Source: Macrocybe gigantea (taxonomy: Eukaryota > Basidiomycota > Agaricomycetes > Agaricales > Callistosporiaceae). Taken from it: 25,508 bases of DNA. Both the position numbers and the translations under genes were made by a program. Location of the stretch: contig SJRY01000028.1 of the NCBI GenBank assembly GCA_011319805.1, forward strand, positions 1-25,508, given 5' to 3'. Shown piece after piece: positions 11,651 to 21,623 of this stretch (its first letter is position 1; each line of letters begins with the position of its first letter). The notes beneath the pieces are model-generated. The model worked only from the letters and a program-made list of their open reading frames with translations, made no database searches and was not told where the DNA came from.

Positions 11651-12892
11651 TTATTCTCTACTGCCAGGTGTCTTTTCTCCAGCAGCAACCGTATTAACAA
11701 GTGAGGCCTCGGCCATGCCGCCTTGCTCAAGCCACCGCCGCTCGACGTAAAGACCCCACCGTGCGAGGATAAAGCAGCCAGCAGCGACGACAATGGCCCA
11801 TATGAAGAGCTGACCTAGGACGTAACCGAACGCGAAGTCGAGCGAGGCGTTCCAGGTCACCGCGGCCGTGATGCCGGCGTAGACGGCCACTGCGAACGAG
11901 AAGAAGAGCGTGATGTGATACATCAGACGGCGGAAAGGTGACGAGACCGCATATCTGGAGAGAGGGATCGGAAAAGAAAGAAGTAATGGCCAGTCAGTGT
12001 TCCTGCTATCTACTGCTTCAGAGGGACATGTGCTTGCCTTTTGTTTAATTGCCTCCGGTACTCTTGACCGTTCCCAAAGTCTACGGCTGCGACGTCTTCA
12101 ATCACGTAAAACGCCGCTGGCTTCATTCGCGTGCCCGATTTATCGGAGGAGCATCTAAAAGGAAGCGCTGGTGCAAAAAGAGAGACGAAGAAGACGAGGC
12201 CGATGGGGCCAACGAGCATGACGGTCGACATGAGGAAAAACTTGCTGCAGAATGGTGAGAGCATCGTGTGAGTATCATGGTCCCGTTGCATGAGATTGTC
12301 AAGATGCTCAACAAAGCGCCGACAGCGGGTGCGACCGCGAGAGGTATGGCGAATATGAGGAGAGATATTCCAATCGTCCACATGAAGAAATCGAGATGCC
12401 ATTTGTTGTCAGAGCCCAAAGGGCCGAGTCGCTTCTTGTACTTGAGAACTGGAAAAAGAGAATGGGGTTCGTAGGTTTTTGGGCATACTTCGGGGACGAC
12501 GCACGTCTATACAGTCTAAACGGTGCATCGAAGCAGGATGAAAAGCCCAGCGAGGCTGAAGAGACGCCGATGAGCTCCTTTGTCGTGAAATCCGTGACTG
12601 GAAAGAGTAGAAAAAAAAACATTCTTTCAGCGACCAAAGCCTGAAACCCAGCAAGTTGATACATACACCTCTTGAGGAGGTAAAAGAGCAGACATGGCGC
12701 AGCGAGGTTGAAGAAAAGCAAAAAGATGATGTAGCAAATGACCGTGAGCGGATTCCAGGAATAGTGCAGCGATGGGAACTCCGGGCCGGACTGGACAGGG
12801 GTGATGGTTGGCGGATCAGAGGCAGCGCCGGCTCTCGACATTGTTGGAGGAACGGCGTCCTTCTCCGTCGCTGGTCCGCGTGCTTCACTCAT
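11651..12892 (-). CDS. Conserved fungal multi-pass membrane protein, function unknown
   Basis: Five exons read downwards: 12892-12667, 12597-12505, 12448-12313, 12244-12038 and 11954-11651, totalling 322 codons (321 aa) with no correction needed. The third intron uses donor GTTGAG; the fourth is a GC-AG intron (donor GCAAGC at 12037). The N-terminus is polar. Hydrophobic segments begin near WNPLTVICYIIFLLFFNLAA, FFMWTIGISLLIFAIPLAVA, FFLMSTVMLVGPIGLVFFVS, HITLFFSFAVAVYAGITAAV and LGQLFIWAIVVAAGCFILAR, so five or six membrane passes. Conserved-looking soluble motifs are TDFTTKELIGVSSASLGFSS, FRCSSDKSGTRMKPAAFYVI and EDVAAVDFGNGQEYR. I recall similar sequences as uncharacterised fungal membrane proteins and know of no assigned function. 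Start: first ATG of the open frame at 12892. Confidence 0.85.
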
Positions 12893-13779
12893 GTCTCGTC
12901 GCCGTCGAGCGTGAGGAGGTGAAAAATCTTAAACCCTCGGAGCGGATAGACTTTCCGTCGTCTGGTTCCGACTCCATAGCATCATCTCTCCTGCGTCATG
13001 TCTAAGACAGAGCCTTAGCTATCGGCATGAGCAGCGGGCTCGCGGCGGCTGTCCTGACGAGCGCAGTGAGCGTTCATCAATATTGATGAACGCCGTACGA
13101 CATGCTGCTTTTAGGTGGTAACTGTGGCTACAGACACATCTGTCGTTAGTTGCGTACCGAACGCGGACGCAGACATTTACTGTATCGTGTCCTGGGCTCT
13201 GAAGGGACCATTGCTTTTTATATCGCAGAACGACAACGCTTGTATATGTTTCGCAGTCCATTGCGACGTGATGAATGCACATGATCGCCTTCTTTTTCAG
13301 CGAACATAGGCAAAAGCGGAGACTGAACGGAATGGCCACATCGTTGGGAGCGGTATGACCGACCAAGAATCCCAGATCGCGTCGCTCCTCCACCTGTAAT
13401 GCAGGATTATTCACCCGCCCCCTCAATAATGCGCATTTCAAAACTACATCTTTTGGTTTCTTCCATTCCAACGTATAGCACATGAAGGCACAGAGGTATC
13501 ACACTATCTCGGTCCACGGAAATCGAAAATGCTTGTACTTAAAAAAACTTCTACTATGCACACACACAATGGCAAAATAAGAGGGTATATTATAACAGAT
13601 CATCTTCAAAGTTTAAACTGCTCAGTACATAAATGATAGCCAGATACGAAAAATGACATGATAAATATACACGAAACAACTGAAGCATTTTCACAGCCTT
13701 CCGCAGTGAGAAACAAACGACAAATACTGAGAAAAAGAATGACGACGCAGGATGACCTTCGCGGAAAACCAATAGAAAT
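12893..13779. other. Intergenic: promoter of the membrane protein gene and 3' flank of the DUF6533 gene
   Basis: No supported gene. A 154-codon minus-strand open frame (13019-13483) lacks any recognisable domain or composition typical of its neighbours. A perfect 24-bp palindrome lies at 13070-13093 (separate entry). Confidence 0.5.
13070..13093. promoter_or_regulatory. Perfect 24-bp palindrome, possible dimeric factor site
   Basis: GCGTTCATCAAT is followed immediately by its exact reverse complement, with no loop. It lies about 180 bp upstream of the start of the minus-strand membrane protein gene. A site for a dimeric regulator is one reading. A terminator hairpin is unlikely because no adjacent T tract or upstream gene end is present. 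Confidence 0.4.
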
Positions 13780-15265
13780 TTATTTTGCGTGGTACGTTGA
13801 TTGATCATATCCAATCTCGCGATCGATGGTGATCTTGACGCCGACATTGGCACCGTGTTCTCTGTCGTCGCCACTCGGAGGGTCGACAAGCACGGCGCCC
13901 TTGCCGTCAGAATCATGCACGCTGTTCTTGCCATCGACCCAGTCACCCTCCGTCTTGGAGCGCATGTCATCGAGCGTATATGTATGCGCAGCGTGACTAG
14001 TGGAAATGTTGGTCGGCACGGCACCAGAGCGCGTCGAGATGACGTGCGTCGTGCGCGAGGAGCCTGTGTTGGTGGAGGCGGAGAGTGCAAAGGAGCCGCC
14101 TTGCGCGAGGCTGCCGCGCACGGAAAGGATGATGCGGAGCGTCATGGAGGTTGTGAGGACGGCTGCCATGCTTGTAACAATGGTCTTGACAGGGTCGGCC
14201 TCACCGGTAGGTTTCATGATGAACCAGAAGAGCATGTTGGTCATGTTGACGAGGAAGATGGCCTATCATATTTAATTAGATTCTTTATCAACCTGTTCCA
14301 GTGGAGTAAACACATACGCCATAGAGGTTGAGACCATCCCGAAGCATCAGTTTCCAGGGACTGAGCGGCTTCGTCTGGAGGGACTGAACAGATCGAAGCA
14401 GGGCAAAACCAAACTACACGGGCAAATTGTTAGATCTCGGCCTGCGCATGAACACTACCGACAAGGAAAGTCCTCACCGAAGCAGTGTAAAGCAAAGTTG
14501 GAGCCAACCAGTAGATACCGACCCAGTTTTCTTTAGGGCCTGCGATACAACCTTGGCCGGGCTTAAGTGGTACAGCTGACACGGATAATTTAGTCATGCA
14601 AAAATGTGGACGAATGAGGCGTCACATACAGCGATAGAAGCCGCAGGAAATCGCGGTGACAACGATCTGAATAGCGTATAGTGATCCCATGGTCGCAAGC
14701 ACCGACTTGTTCTTGTCATAGATGGCATGGATGCGTATGACATGAACAGCTGGACAGCAGTAATGGAAAAAAAAATAAATGAATCGTGAACTTGGCGGCG
14801 CGGCGGAAACGAAAGTTATCTACGCACCAGAAGCAGCAGCAAGCAAGATGGCGGTGCAGATGGGCTCGAAAAGATAAAACTTGTCACAGGTCTAGACGGG
14901 AGGCAAAGAAATCAGGGACGTATAGTTAGCAATCAAACGATGACAACCATACACTGCGTGACCATTTTGTATCGAAGAACGCGACGGCTGATGTTCTCAT
15001 GTGAGTGAGGGCGCCATTGGCAGAGATCGAAGGAAAGAGAACATACCAACGACGATAAACTCGACGGGCATGAAGACACGCAAGAAATGAAAGAGGACTT
15101 TAAGCGTGGGCCAGCCAGGCGTCTTCAAGAGACGCCATGTCCTTGGGGAGAGAACAAGAGTATCCCATGCAGCAACCGTGAGTGTGCAGACAAAAAATAT
15201 TTGTGAGCGCTGAGATGGGGTGGGAGGTTGAGGGAGTCTGGGAGGGCGGCGAGGGGGTTTGCCAT
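13780..15265 (-). CDS. DUF6533 domain-containing seven-helix membrane protein
   Basis: Seven exons read downwards, the first 15265-15047, second 14987-14953, third 14891-14828, and the last ending with the stop at 13780-13782; about 371 aa. Exon 1 carries the DUF6533 block (HKYF...AAWDTLVLSPRTWRLLKT, then VLFHFLRVFMPVEFIVVG), typical of a large Agaricomycete family with receptor-like topology. Further helices include CDKFYLFEPICTAILLAAAS, LYAIQIVVTAISCGFYRS, WVGIYWLAPTLLYTASFGFA, YGAIFLVNMTNMLFWFIM and IVTSMAAVLTTSMTLRIILS. The cytoplasmic tail is Ser/Thr/Asp-rich. One T is missing from the run at about 15191-15196 (KYF to VCTLTVAAWD), again a homopolymer. Start ATG at 15265 gives MANPLAALPDSLNLPPHLS, a plausible short N-terminus. 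Function is unknown; ligand binding is speculation. Confidence 0.88.
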
Positions 15266-15343
15266 GGCTGTCGGTGGTAGGAAGAGATGAGGGGAAGGGC
15301 TGGGATAATAAATGGCAGGGTCAGGGACAAGTGATGATCAGCG

Positions 15344-15355
15344 TGGCACGTGCCA
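15344..15355. promoter_or_regulatory. 12-bp palindromic E-box in a divergent promoter
   Basis: TGGCACGTGCCA is a perfect palindrome with a central CACGTG (15347-15352). It lies in the 146 bp between two divergent starts, 79 bp from the DUF6533 ATG and 57 bp from the plus-strand ATG at 15412. CACGTG is bound by bHLH factors of the Cbf1/USF type; occupancy here is inferred. Confidence 0.5.
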
Positions 15356-15411
15356 TCACCCACCAACGTACATAGTTGGCCCTCGACTTCCCTCATCTCA
15401 TCTGCCCCAGC

Positions 15412-16312
15412 ATGTCTGCCGAGGCAACAGCCCCCTCCTCTTCCCCAAGCGAACCGGCGCCATCCCAGTCTGCGTCTTCGTCTCAGAAATTTCCTTCAGG
15501 GAGCAATTCTGGCAATCTTTATCTGTATGTCGCTCTATTTGTCTTTTTGGCGGAATTTTCTTTTTTCTCAATCGAACAAACAAGGATCACTTTCCTCGCT
15601 ACACTCTTCCTCCTCCTCGCCATCTCATGTGCGATCGTCCTCCGTTCTTACATTCTCCGTCGGCGCTTCCAACGCCAACTAGACGACGCCATGGCTGCCG
15701 GCGTTCTCCTCGCTCCCCGCGCCCAGGGCGCCCGCAAGCTTCGCTTTGGTCCGAGACCACGGTTCTATGATAGTTGGATTATCTCAGGGGGTGACAAATG
15801 GGACGAAATGATGGTAAGCCCTTCATCAGCCTCCCATCAGGAAACCCATAATGATCATCGTCCCCTGTCCGTTTCATCCCATTTTTACACTTTCATATCG
15901 CTATCAATTTCAGCCTGTGTCTGCACTGCCTGTCCAGGTCAAACGCCGACCCAAAAATGGCACTGCATCCACGTCGTCAGCACCGCTTTTGCAGCATCAA
16001 CCGTCATCCGTCCAACAGTCATCAACACCATCAGCTTCTGCTCGTCCGTTCATTCACCGCCTGTTCCATGATTTTCGACGACATAGCTCGCGGCGCACCG
16101 ACGCCGAGCAGACTCCCACCCCCGAACCTGAAAAGCAGTCCAAACCCAGACTCGATATGCTCCAAGTCTCCGTCCTCGTTGCTATGCCCTCTCCCAGAAA
16201 GACCGAACGTGATGATGACGATGACGAACACATACCTGAGCTGGCCCTCGGTGTCACCCGCATGCCATACAAACCTGCCCGCCAGAGCGCAGCGCCACCG
16301 CCTTCACACTGA
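15412..16312 (+). CDS. Single-pass membrane protein, function unknown
   Basis: Three exons, 15412-15524, 15585-15813 and 15914-16312; 247 codons (246 aa), no correction needed. Intron 1 is 60 nt, GTATGT to CAAG, and has no in-frame stop, so the unspliced frame is open through it. I splice it because the donor is consensus and the joined sequence YLITFLATLFLLL is a normal helix. The order is a Ser/Ala/Pro-rich N-terminus (MSAEATAPSS...), one transmembrane helix at about residues 37-60, a basic stop-transfer stretch (RSYILRRRFQRQ), then FGPRPRFYDSWI and a long polar, disordered tail with acidic DDDDDEHIPELALGVTRMP near the end. The order suggests a short lumenal N-terminus and cytosolic tail. 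No enzyme motif seen. Confidence 0.8.
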
Positions 16313-16536
16313 GGATGAATGACGCTGACGGATACCCATCTGCCATGCGGACGTTGCATGGTAATCAATTTTGCCGCTATCAATTGTACCACCGGACAAG
16401 CTCCAGCATGCATGGTCCGACCTCATCCTTGATACCTTACATCTCCCCTGTAGTTATAATATTCTAGCAATACCTATGTCGTCATTTGATTCCCATCTTA
16501 TGTAGTGCACAACCATTGCCATTTGTGCTTTTGGCT
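16313..16536. other. Convergent 3' spacer
   Basis: Short region between the stop of the single-pass membrane protein gene and the end of the F-box gene. I see nothing coding in it. Confidence 0.5.
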
Positions 16537-18489
16537 CTAATCCATATTGTGAAACTCGAGGAACAAGTCTGCCTCGTCTTCGTCGTCCTCGGCTTCGGAA
16601 ATTATGAAATCCGAATCGGACGGTTCAAAGTACTCGAGGGTACAGTTTTCTTCCAGCCACTCTTCGTCAGAGTCGTACGTCTCATCCGATTCAGCCAAAC
16701 ACACTTTTTTGATCGGCAGGCCTGCCACTTTCCGAGCCTCGACAAACCGTTTGATCCGCTTCATGTCGATCCCTTGGCTCGTGAGCGTGTGTAAGCTTGG
16801 GCAGAACATCTTTGTTCCATTCGATGCCTCAGAAAAGAGTGACCGCGTCAGGCTCTCAAAGAACAAACCGCCCTCATGGGTCAGCGAGTTCAGATTCAGC
16901 GTCTTCAGTCCCGCCATCTGCTCGTACATCGCATCCGCCGCCGCCTCGCTGCATGGCAGGCCCGCGATTTTGAGGTGTTCCAGCCCGCTGAGAAGCGACT
17001 GCGTCTTTCCCGGCATCGGTTGTGTCAGCGCCTCCGCGAGCGCGGTGTAATCGCTACCCTCAAAGTCAAGCACGAGGCTCCGAACGTTCGGCGTTGACAG
17101 ATGTCGCAAGAGCTGCACCGCGTATGACAGCTCATGGTACGAAAACACCAGCTCCACAAGCGATGGCACTTCCAGAGGCTCGCGTCCCCAGTCGTTCGTG
17201 GCCTCATCGTGATCCGCGGGACCAGAGAGTGATAGTGTCAATGTGTGCAGATTTGGAGAGTTGTGCAAGATCTCGGAGAATGTCGCGAAGGACGGCCGGA
17301 CGTCTTTTGCGTGGAACGCGAGCTCGAGTTCGTGTAGCCCGGCTATGAACGACAGGCTGCGGTCCCAGTCGAGGTGCACACCTGATAGCGCAAGCACACT
17401 CAGCTTTGGCACGATGCCGTTGAAAATGAAGAATGGCTTGGCAAGTTCCACGGGCTCAAACTGGTCAAACTCTTCGCACTCTTCGATGTGGTACATCTGG
17501 AGCACCTCCAGACTCGGCGCACCAGGGCAAGACTCGAAGCGCGACAACGTGAGGTATATGTACTCGTAGGTGCTCACAGTGAGCTCGAACAGGCGCCACT
17601 GATCGACGTGCGGGATGAGCACATCGAGGATCTTAGCCAGATCTGCCCTGCTCAACGGAGCTGGATGCACATCGCCGCAGTCCGGACATGGTTTGCCCGT
17701 CAGACTATCGGGATCGGTGTCTTCCTGGTTTCGGTTTTGGTCTGAGGTACCGTCCTGGCCTTCCTCCTCTTCCTCCGGCAGCTCATGGTCGTCGTCGATC
17801 GTGCAGTCGATGTATATATCGAGCGGCAGGCCCTTGGACCGCGCGATCCACACCCTGGACTTCGCGAGCTCGAACCGTCGGTCGCCCGAGAAGCTGAATG
17901 TCGTCCAAAGCGCGGGAGACCCTACTGCGATCTCGCGCCAGTGCCGACAAACGTGCGACACGAGCACCTGGAAAGGTAGCACTTTCCCCGTCAGCGAGTC
18001 TTTCTTCTCGTCCAAGCCGCCGTCATCAACATCCATTCTGTACTCGTTCACATCCACGACTTCCACGCCATCCCGCTCCGCCTCCTTCAACTTCTGCTTC
18101 TGCCTCTGCCTCTGCTTCTCCCAGTCCTCCTTCACCCCGTCTTCGCCGTCGGACGCTTCCTCAGATGTCGTCTCCCATTCTTCTCCGACGCTCTCATTAT
18201 CTGCCTCCACATCCTCTTCATCCTCCTCCTCAGCCTCCATCTCAACTCCCACTAGAAATATGTGCGCGAGTAGCTCGTTGGGTAGATCGTTTATAGGGCA
18301 GCCATGCTTCGGAGGCACAAACGGGTTGTTGGCGAGCATGTCTGCCGTCACAGCGCGCATCGCGTCTTGCGGCGATATGCCTGGGTTTCCGCTGAGAACG
18401 GTCGCTAGTTTCGATGTGAGCTCTGCTTCTAGTTCCGCCTCGTGGAGATTATCTGGCTTGGGCGCCATTTCTCCTCTTCTTTTTCTCAC
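16537..18489 (-). CDS. F-box-like protein with LRR-type C-terminal region
   Basis: Single uninterrupted exon of 650 codons. Probable substrate receptor of an SCF ubiquitin ligase, binding Skp1 through the F-box. The F-box begins at residues 66-78 (INDLPNELLAHIF) and resumes at about 171-200 (PFQVLVSHVCRHWREIAVGS, then PALW). Between them lies a highly charged insertion of about 85 residues, first acidic then Gln/Lys/Arg-rich. The rest looks like degenerate leucine-rich repeats (for example PKLSVLALSGVHLDWD, PNLHTLTLSL, LEHLKIAGLP, LKTLNLNSLT), ending in an acidic tail. A CPDCGDVHP motif sits in another acidic loop. An alternative start is the ATG eight codons in (MAPKPDN), which drops a basic MRKRRGE leader. 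Intact over 1.95 kb, unlike several neighbours. Confidence 0.88.
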   Translation of the reverse strand: MRKRRGEMAPKPDNLHEAELEAELTSKLATVLSGNPGISPQDAMRAVTADMLANNPFVPPKHGCPINDLPNELLAHIFLVGVEMEAEEEDEEDVEADNESVGEEWETTSEEASDGEDGVKEDWEKQRQRQKQKLKEAERDGVEVVDVNEYRMDVDDGGLDEKKDSLTGKVLPFQVLVSHVCRHWREIAVGSPALWTTFSFSGDRRFELAKSRVWIARSKGLPLDIYIDCTIDDDHELPEEEEEGQDGTSDQNRNQEDTDPDSLTGKPCPDCGDVHPAPLSRADLAKILDVLIPHVDQWRLFELTVSTYEYIYLTLSRFESCPGAPSLEVLQMYHIEECEEFDQFEPVELAKPFFIFNGIVPKLSVLALSGVHLDWDRSLSFIAGLHELELAFHAKDVRPSFATFSEILHNSPNLHTLTLSLSGPADHDEATNDWGREPLEVPSLVELVFSYHELSYAVQLLRHLSTPNVRSLVLDFEGSDYTALAEALTQPMPGKTQSLLSGLEHLKIAGLPCSEAAADAMYEQMAGLKTLNLNSLTHEGGLFFESLTRSLFSEASNGTKMFCPSLHTLTSQGIDMKRIKRFVEARKVAGLPIKKVCLAESDETYDSDEEWLEENCTLEYFEPSDSDFIISEAEDDEDEADLFLEFHNMD

Positions 18490-18754
18490 CTTTTTTTTTT
18501 CGGGTGAGGTGTTATCGTTTCGCTTAACGTTCGAGATAAAAATGATCGAGTAATGATATCAGTCACGATCACGTGGTGATTATACTTGGGGTACGTACAT
18601 GTTACAATAAGTTAGGTACAATTGTTGTAAATAAGGGTAATAACTAATTGCTACAGCGTGCATCCCAGTAATTAGCAATGAACATGATATAAACAGACGT
18701 CCATGAATGTAGAGTCCATATGCATGAAGGAAAATGTAAACGCGTCATAGTTCA
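18490..18754. promoter_or_regulatory. Upstream region of the F-box gene, E-box at 18570-18575
   Basis: This 265-bp A/T-rich spacer lies between the F-box start and the 3' end of the next minus-strand gene. The sequence ATCACGTGGTGAT at about 18569-18581 carries CACGTG at 18570-18575, some 80 bp upstream of the F-box ATG. No coding content seen. Confidence 0.4.
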
Positions 18755-21623
18755 TCACGGGCAGAATGGGTTCTTGGACGGTCCTGGACGGTTGATGTTT
18801 GTGCCCGTCCTATCCAGCAGCTCAGAGGAACTCGAAGTGCTCGCGGAAAACCTAGATGTCAGGTCCTTCTTCATTTTCACGGGCTGCTTTGGCTCAGGCG
18901 TGCGGCGTGGCATGCCTGTAATCTGCGAGTACATCGACGGCGCCGACAGCTGGCTCGCAGAGCTCAGCGAGCGCCGGTCGTCTGACCCGTGTCGACCATG
19001 ATGGTGTTGGTAGTCCCGCACGGAAGGCTGGCGCGATGGTGGCGGCGAGTTCGAGTGCTCGTACGACCCGATGAGCTTTATCATGTCCGCCTCGTGTCTC
19101 GCCTCCTCTGCCGCTCTGAGCTTGTCCATCCTCACCTCCTCGCCATCAATGGGATATACAACCACGCGCCTGCTCTTCCGGTGCCCAAACAGCTTCTCAC
19201 CGAAGCGCACGAGGCGCCAACGCCACCCAGTTTTAGGCGCATGGTTGAAGCTCGGATCTAGTGCGAATAAATGCGTCTTCTTCGCGCGCTGCTTGCGTGC
19301 TCGGCGCCGCCAACACCAAAGCACGGCAACGAAGATGAACGCGCACCCGAGTGCCATCAGAAGGATCTGCCACCACTCGAGGCCAGTCCGAGTGTGGACA
19401 ACTGTAGGGGTGGTCAGGCCCGAGACGGACGGCAGCGGAGAGGGCGTGGTCGTTCCAGAAGGCTCTGGGACGGTAATAAGCTCGGAGAGGCATGCCCCAA
19501 GCCCAGGAACTACATTCGTTGATTGCTTGCAGGTGGCTGTGGTGCAGGACCCCGCCCGCAGGACTTGGTTGGAGCTCGAGCAAGCAAGACAATTATTTGG
19601 GCCTGACCCGAACAGCTCGAACAACTGGAATCGCAGGACTGACAAGTCGAAGTCGTTGAGTCGAAGTACTGTGACTTGCTGCAGGTAGGAAGACATCGCC
19701 CGTTCACGAGGACTGGACGGTCTGAGGGGCATGTGGTGCATTGACTAAAGGAACCACCTGAGCAGCTGGCACAGTCTGGGTGGCATGGAAGGCAAGATCC
19801 AGATGAAGAGAAACTATTTGAGGGGCAACTGGAGACACATTTCCCATCTGATGCAAGCTGGTTGGATGGGCACGACAGACAGAAAGCAGAAGAACCGGCG
19901 CAAGTCGAGCACGATGAATCACAGGCTATTCAAAAGAGACACTATTGAATGGCACAATTTCAGACCGTAGGTCACTGAGGTACTTACGAATGCACGTCAA
20001 ATTGTCTTGGGGTGATACAAACAGGCCGGATGGACAGCTCTCCACGCACTTTCCTTGGGAAAGGACATAACCAGGAACGCAACCAGTACATTGCGCTTGA
20101 TTGATTGTAGATGCTACGTTGAAGTTGGGTATTTTGCATGAAGTGCACTTTGCGTCGCAGGCTGATGGGACGGATGAGCGCGGGCAACAGAGGGTGCATC
20201 ACGTACATACCGTCACAGGCGTGTTTATTGTTATCGGCAATAAGATTTGACCCTTCGCATACGCCGTCCGAGTTTGTCCCTACACACGAACCGTTGAAGA
20301 GAAAGCGCCCTTGCGCACAAATGATACAGTCGTTCGATGTGCTACCTGTACAGGTGGAGCAAGACGGAGAGCAGGGCGTGCACGAGTTCCCGCTACTAAA
20401 GCTGCCGTCCGGACAGACAGTGCCCGTCGACGTGACGGACTGCGGAGGGTTGCACTTTGTCTTATCATTGGCATCTTGTGAAAAACCATTCTTGCACGCG
20501 ATGCATGCGCCTGTGCCATCCGCACATTGAGTACATCCTAACTGACAAGCTGACCAAGGTTGAGCTTAGATGTTCATAGATGTGAAGGAAAAAGGGCATT
20601 GCCCACCTTTGCAATCTCCGGTCGAAGTCAGGAAAAATCCCGGAGCGCATTTCGCACAGGCGGTGCCATTGTCGGCTCTCACAAAGCCGGCGTTACAAGC
20701 GCATTGCCCGTCGGAACCGCAGACACCGTTTATGCAATTGCAAGTGGACGGTGCATTGGAGACTGTAGGCTTGAGGCAACGTCCAGTGCCGCTGATTCCA
20801 TCGTCACAAGAGGTACAGCTGACGGGGCATGGCTTGCATTGTGGACCGAAGAAACCAGCAGCGCAAGACTCGCATGATGAGCCTGTGAAACCCGAAGCGC
20901 ACTGGCATGTGCCCGAGGCGGAGCAGACACTGGAACCAGAACATGGTGGAGAGCACGCGAAGGACTGGATGTCGGATAATACCAAGGATGATGAGTTTCC
21001 GAACGGAAGCTGCGAAACATCGGGAACGGAGTCCCAAAGTACAACCCGATTATTGTTCCCTATGCCAGTCCGTGCGGCGATCCAGATGTTGGAAGCGAGC
21101 ACCAGGGATTTAGCTGGTAGCGGCGTACTTGAGTTGATGGCGGGGGAAGTGGGAAGGGATGAGAAAGCCGGTTGGCCTGCGTAGAACTTGTCGGAATATA
21201 TCGCGATTCCAGGTTGAAGAGCCAAATTTAAAGGAAGATTCTTTGATGAGTTAAATCCAGGAGAAGGAGCGAGTGCAGAAGATGGAGACGTCAGTAGATC
21301 ATGCAGTAGTTGAGGATTTGTGTCGAATGCATATTGTCCTGGAAGGAGGTGAATATCAGTCGTCGCACCAGGCGCCGATAATACTGCGCCAACTTGTGGA
21401 ATTGTTAGTCTCGTCGGTAATAAATCATCGACGTTTATCACGCACTGGATACATTAGAATACCCTTGAAGGCATTGACCTGGTACGCAGACCACTGTCGG
21501 GGACATTCTTGGGTCGGCGGCGAGTGTGTTCAGCGTTGACGCGAGAGTGGCGTCATATTTAGCTGTGGGCTTGCCGAGACATGTCGTTGCAAGTGCCAAG
21601 GTCATTAAGTTGTAGGAAATCAT
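18755..21623 (-). CDS. Cysteine-rich (EGF/furin-like) type I membrane protein
   Basis: Five exons read downwards: 21623-21446, 21392-20607, 20537-20211, 20161-19988 and 19925-18755. A signal peptide (MISYNLMTLALATTCLG) leads into a ~250-residue unclassified ectodomain. Then come dense Cys repeats: EGF-like CSPPCSGSSVCSASGTCQC and CNCINGVCGSDGQCACNAGF, followed by furin/VSP-like C-x2-C units such as CTPCSPSCSTCTGS and CQSCDSSCSSC. A Ser/Thr/Pro stalk, a transmembrane helix at about 673-694 (starts WWQILLMALG) and a basic, Ser-rich cytosolic tail complete it. One base is missing in the CCC at 19607-19609; adding it joins CSSCSG to SGPNNCLAC and gives exactly 879 codons. The acceptor at 20538 (TTAG) rather than the nearby CAG keeps frame. 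The architecture suggests a cell-surface sensor or adhesion protein; ligand unknown. Confidence 0.85.

Noticed and set aside
12590..12680. Apparent frameshift at exon 1/2 of the five-exon membrane protein gene
   Set aside because: Shifting the donor two bases to GTATGT at 12666 gives KRFTDFTTKE in frame.
13019..13483. 154-codon minus-strand open frame as a gene
   Set aside because: No domain, unusual composition, no splice support, and it spans a promoter region.
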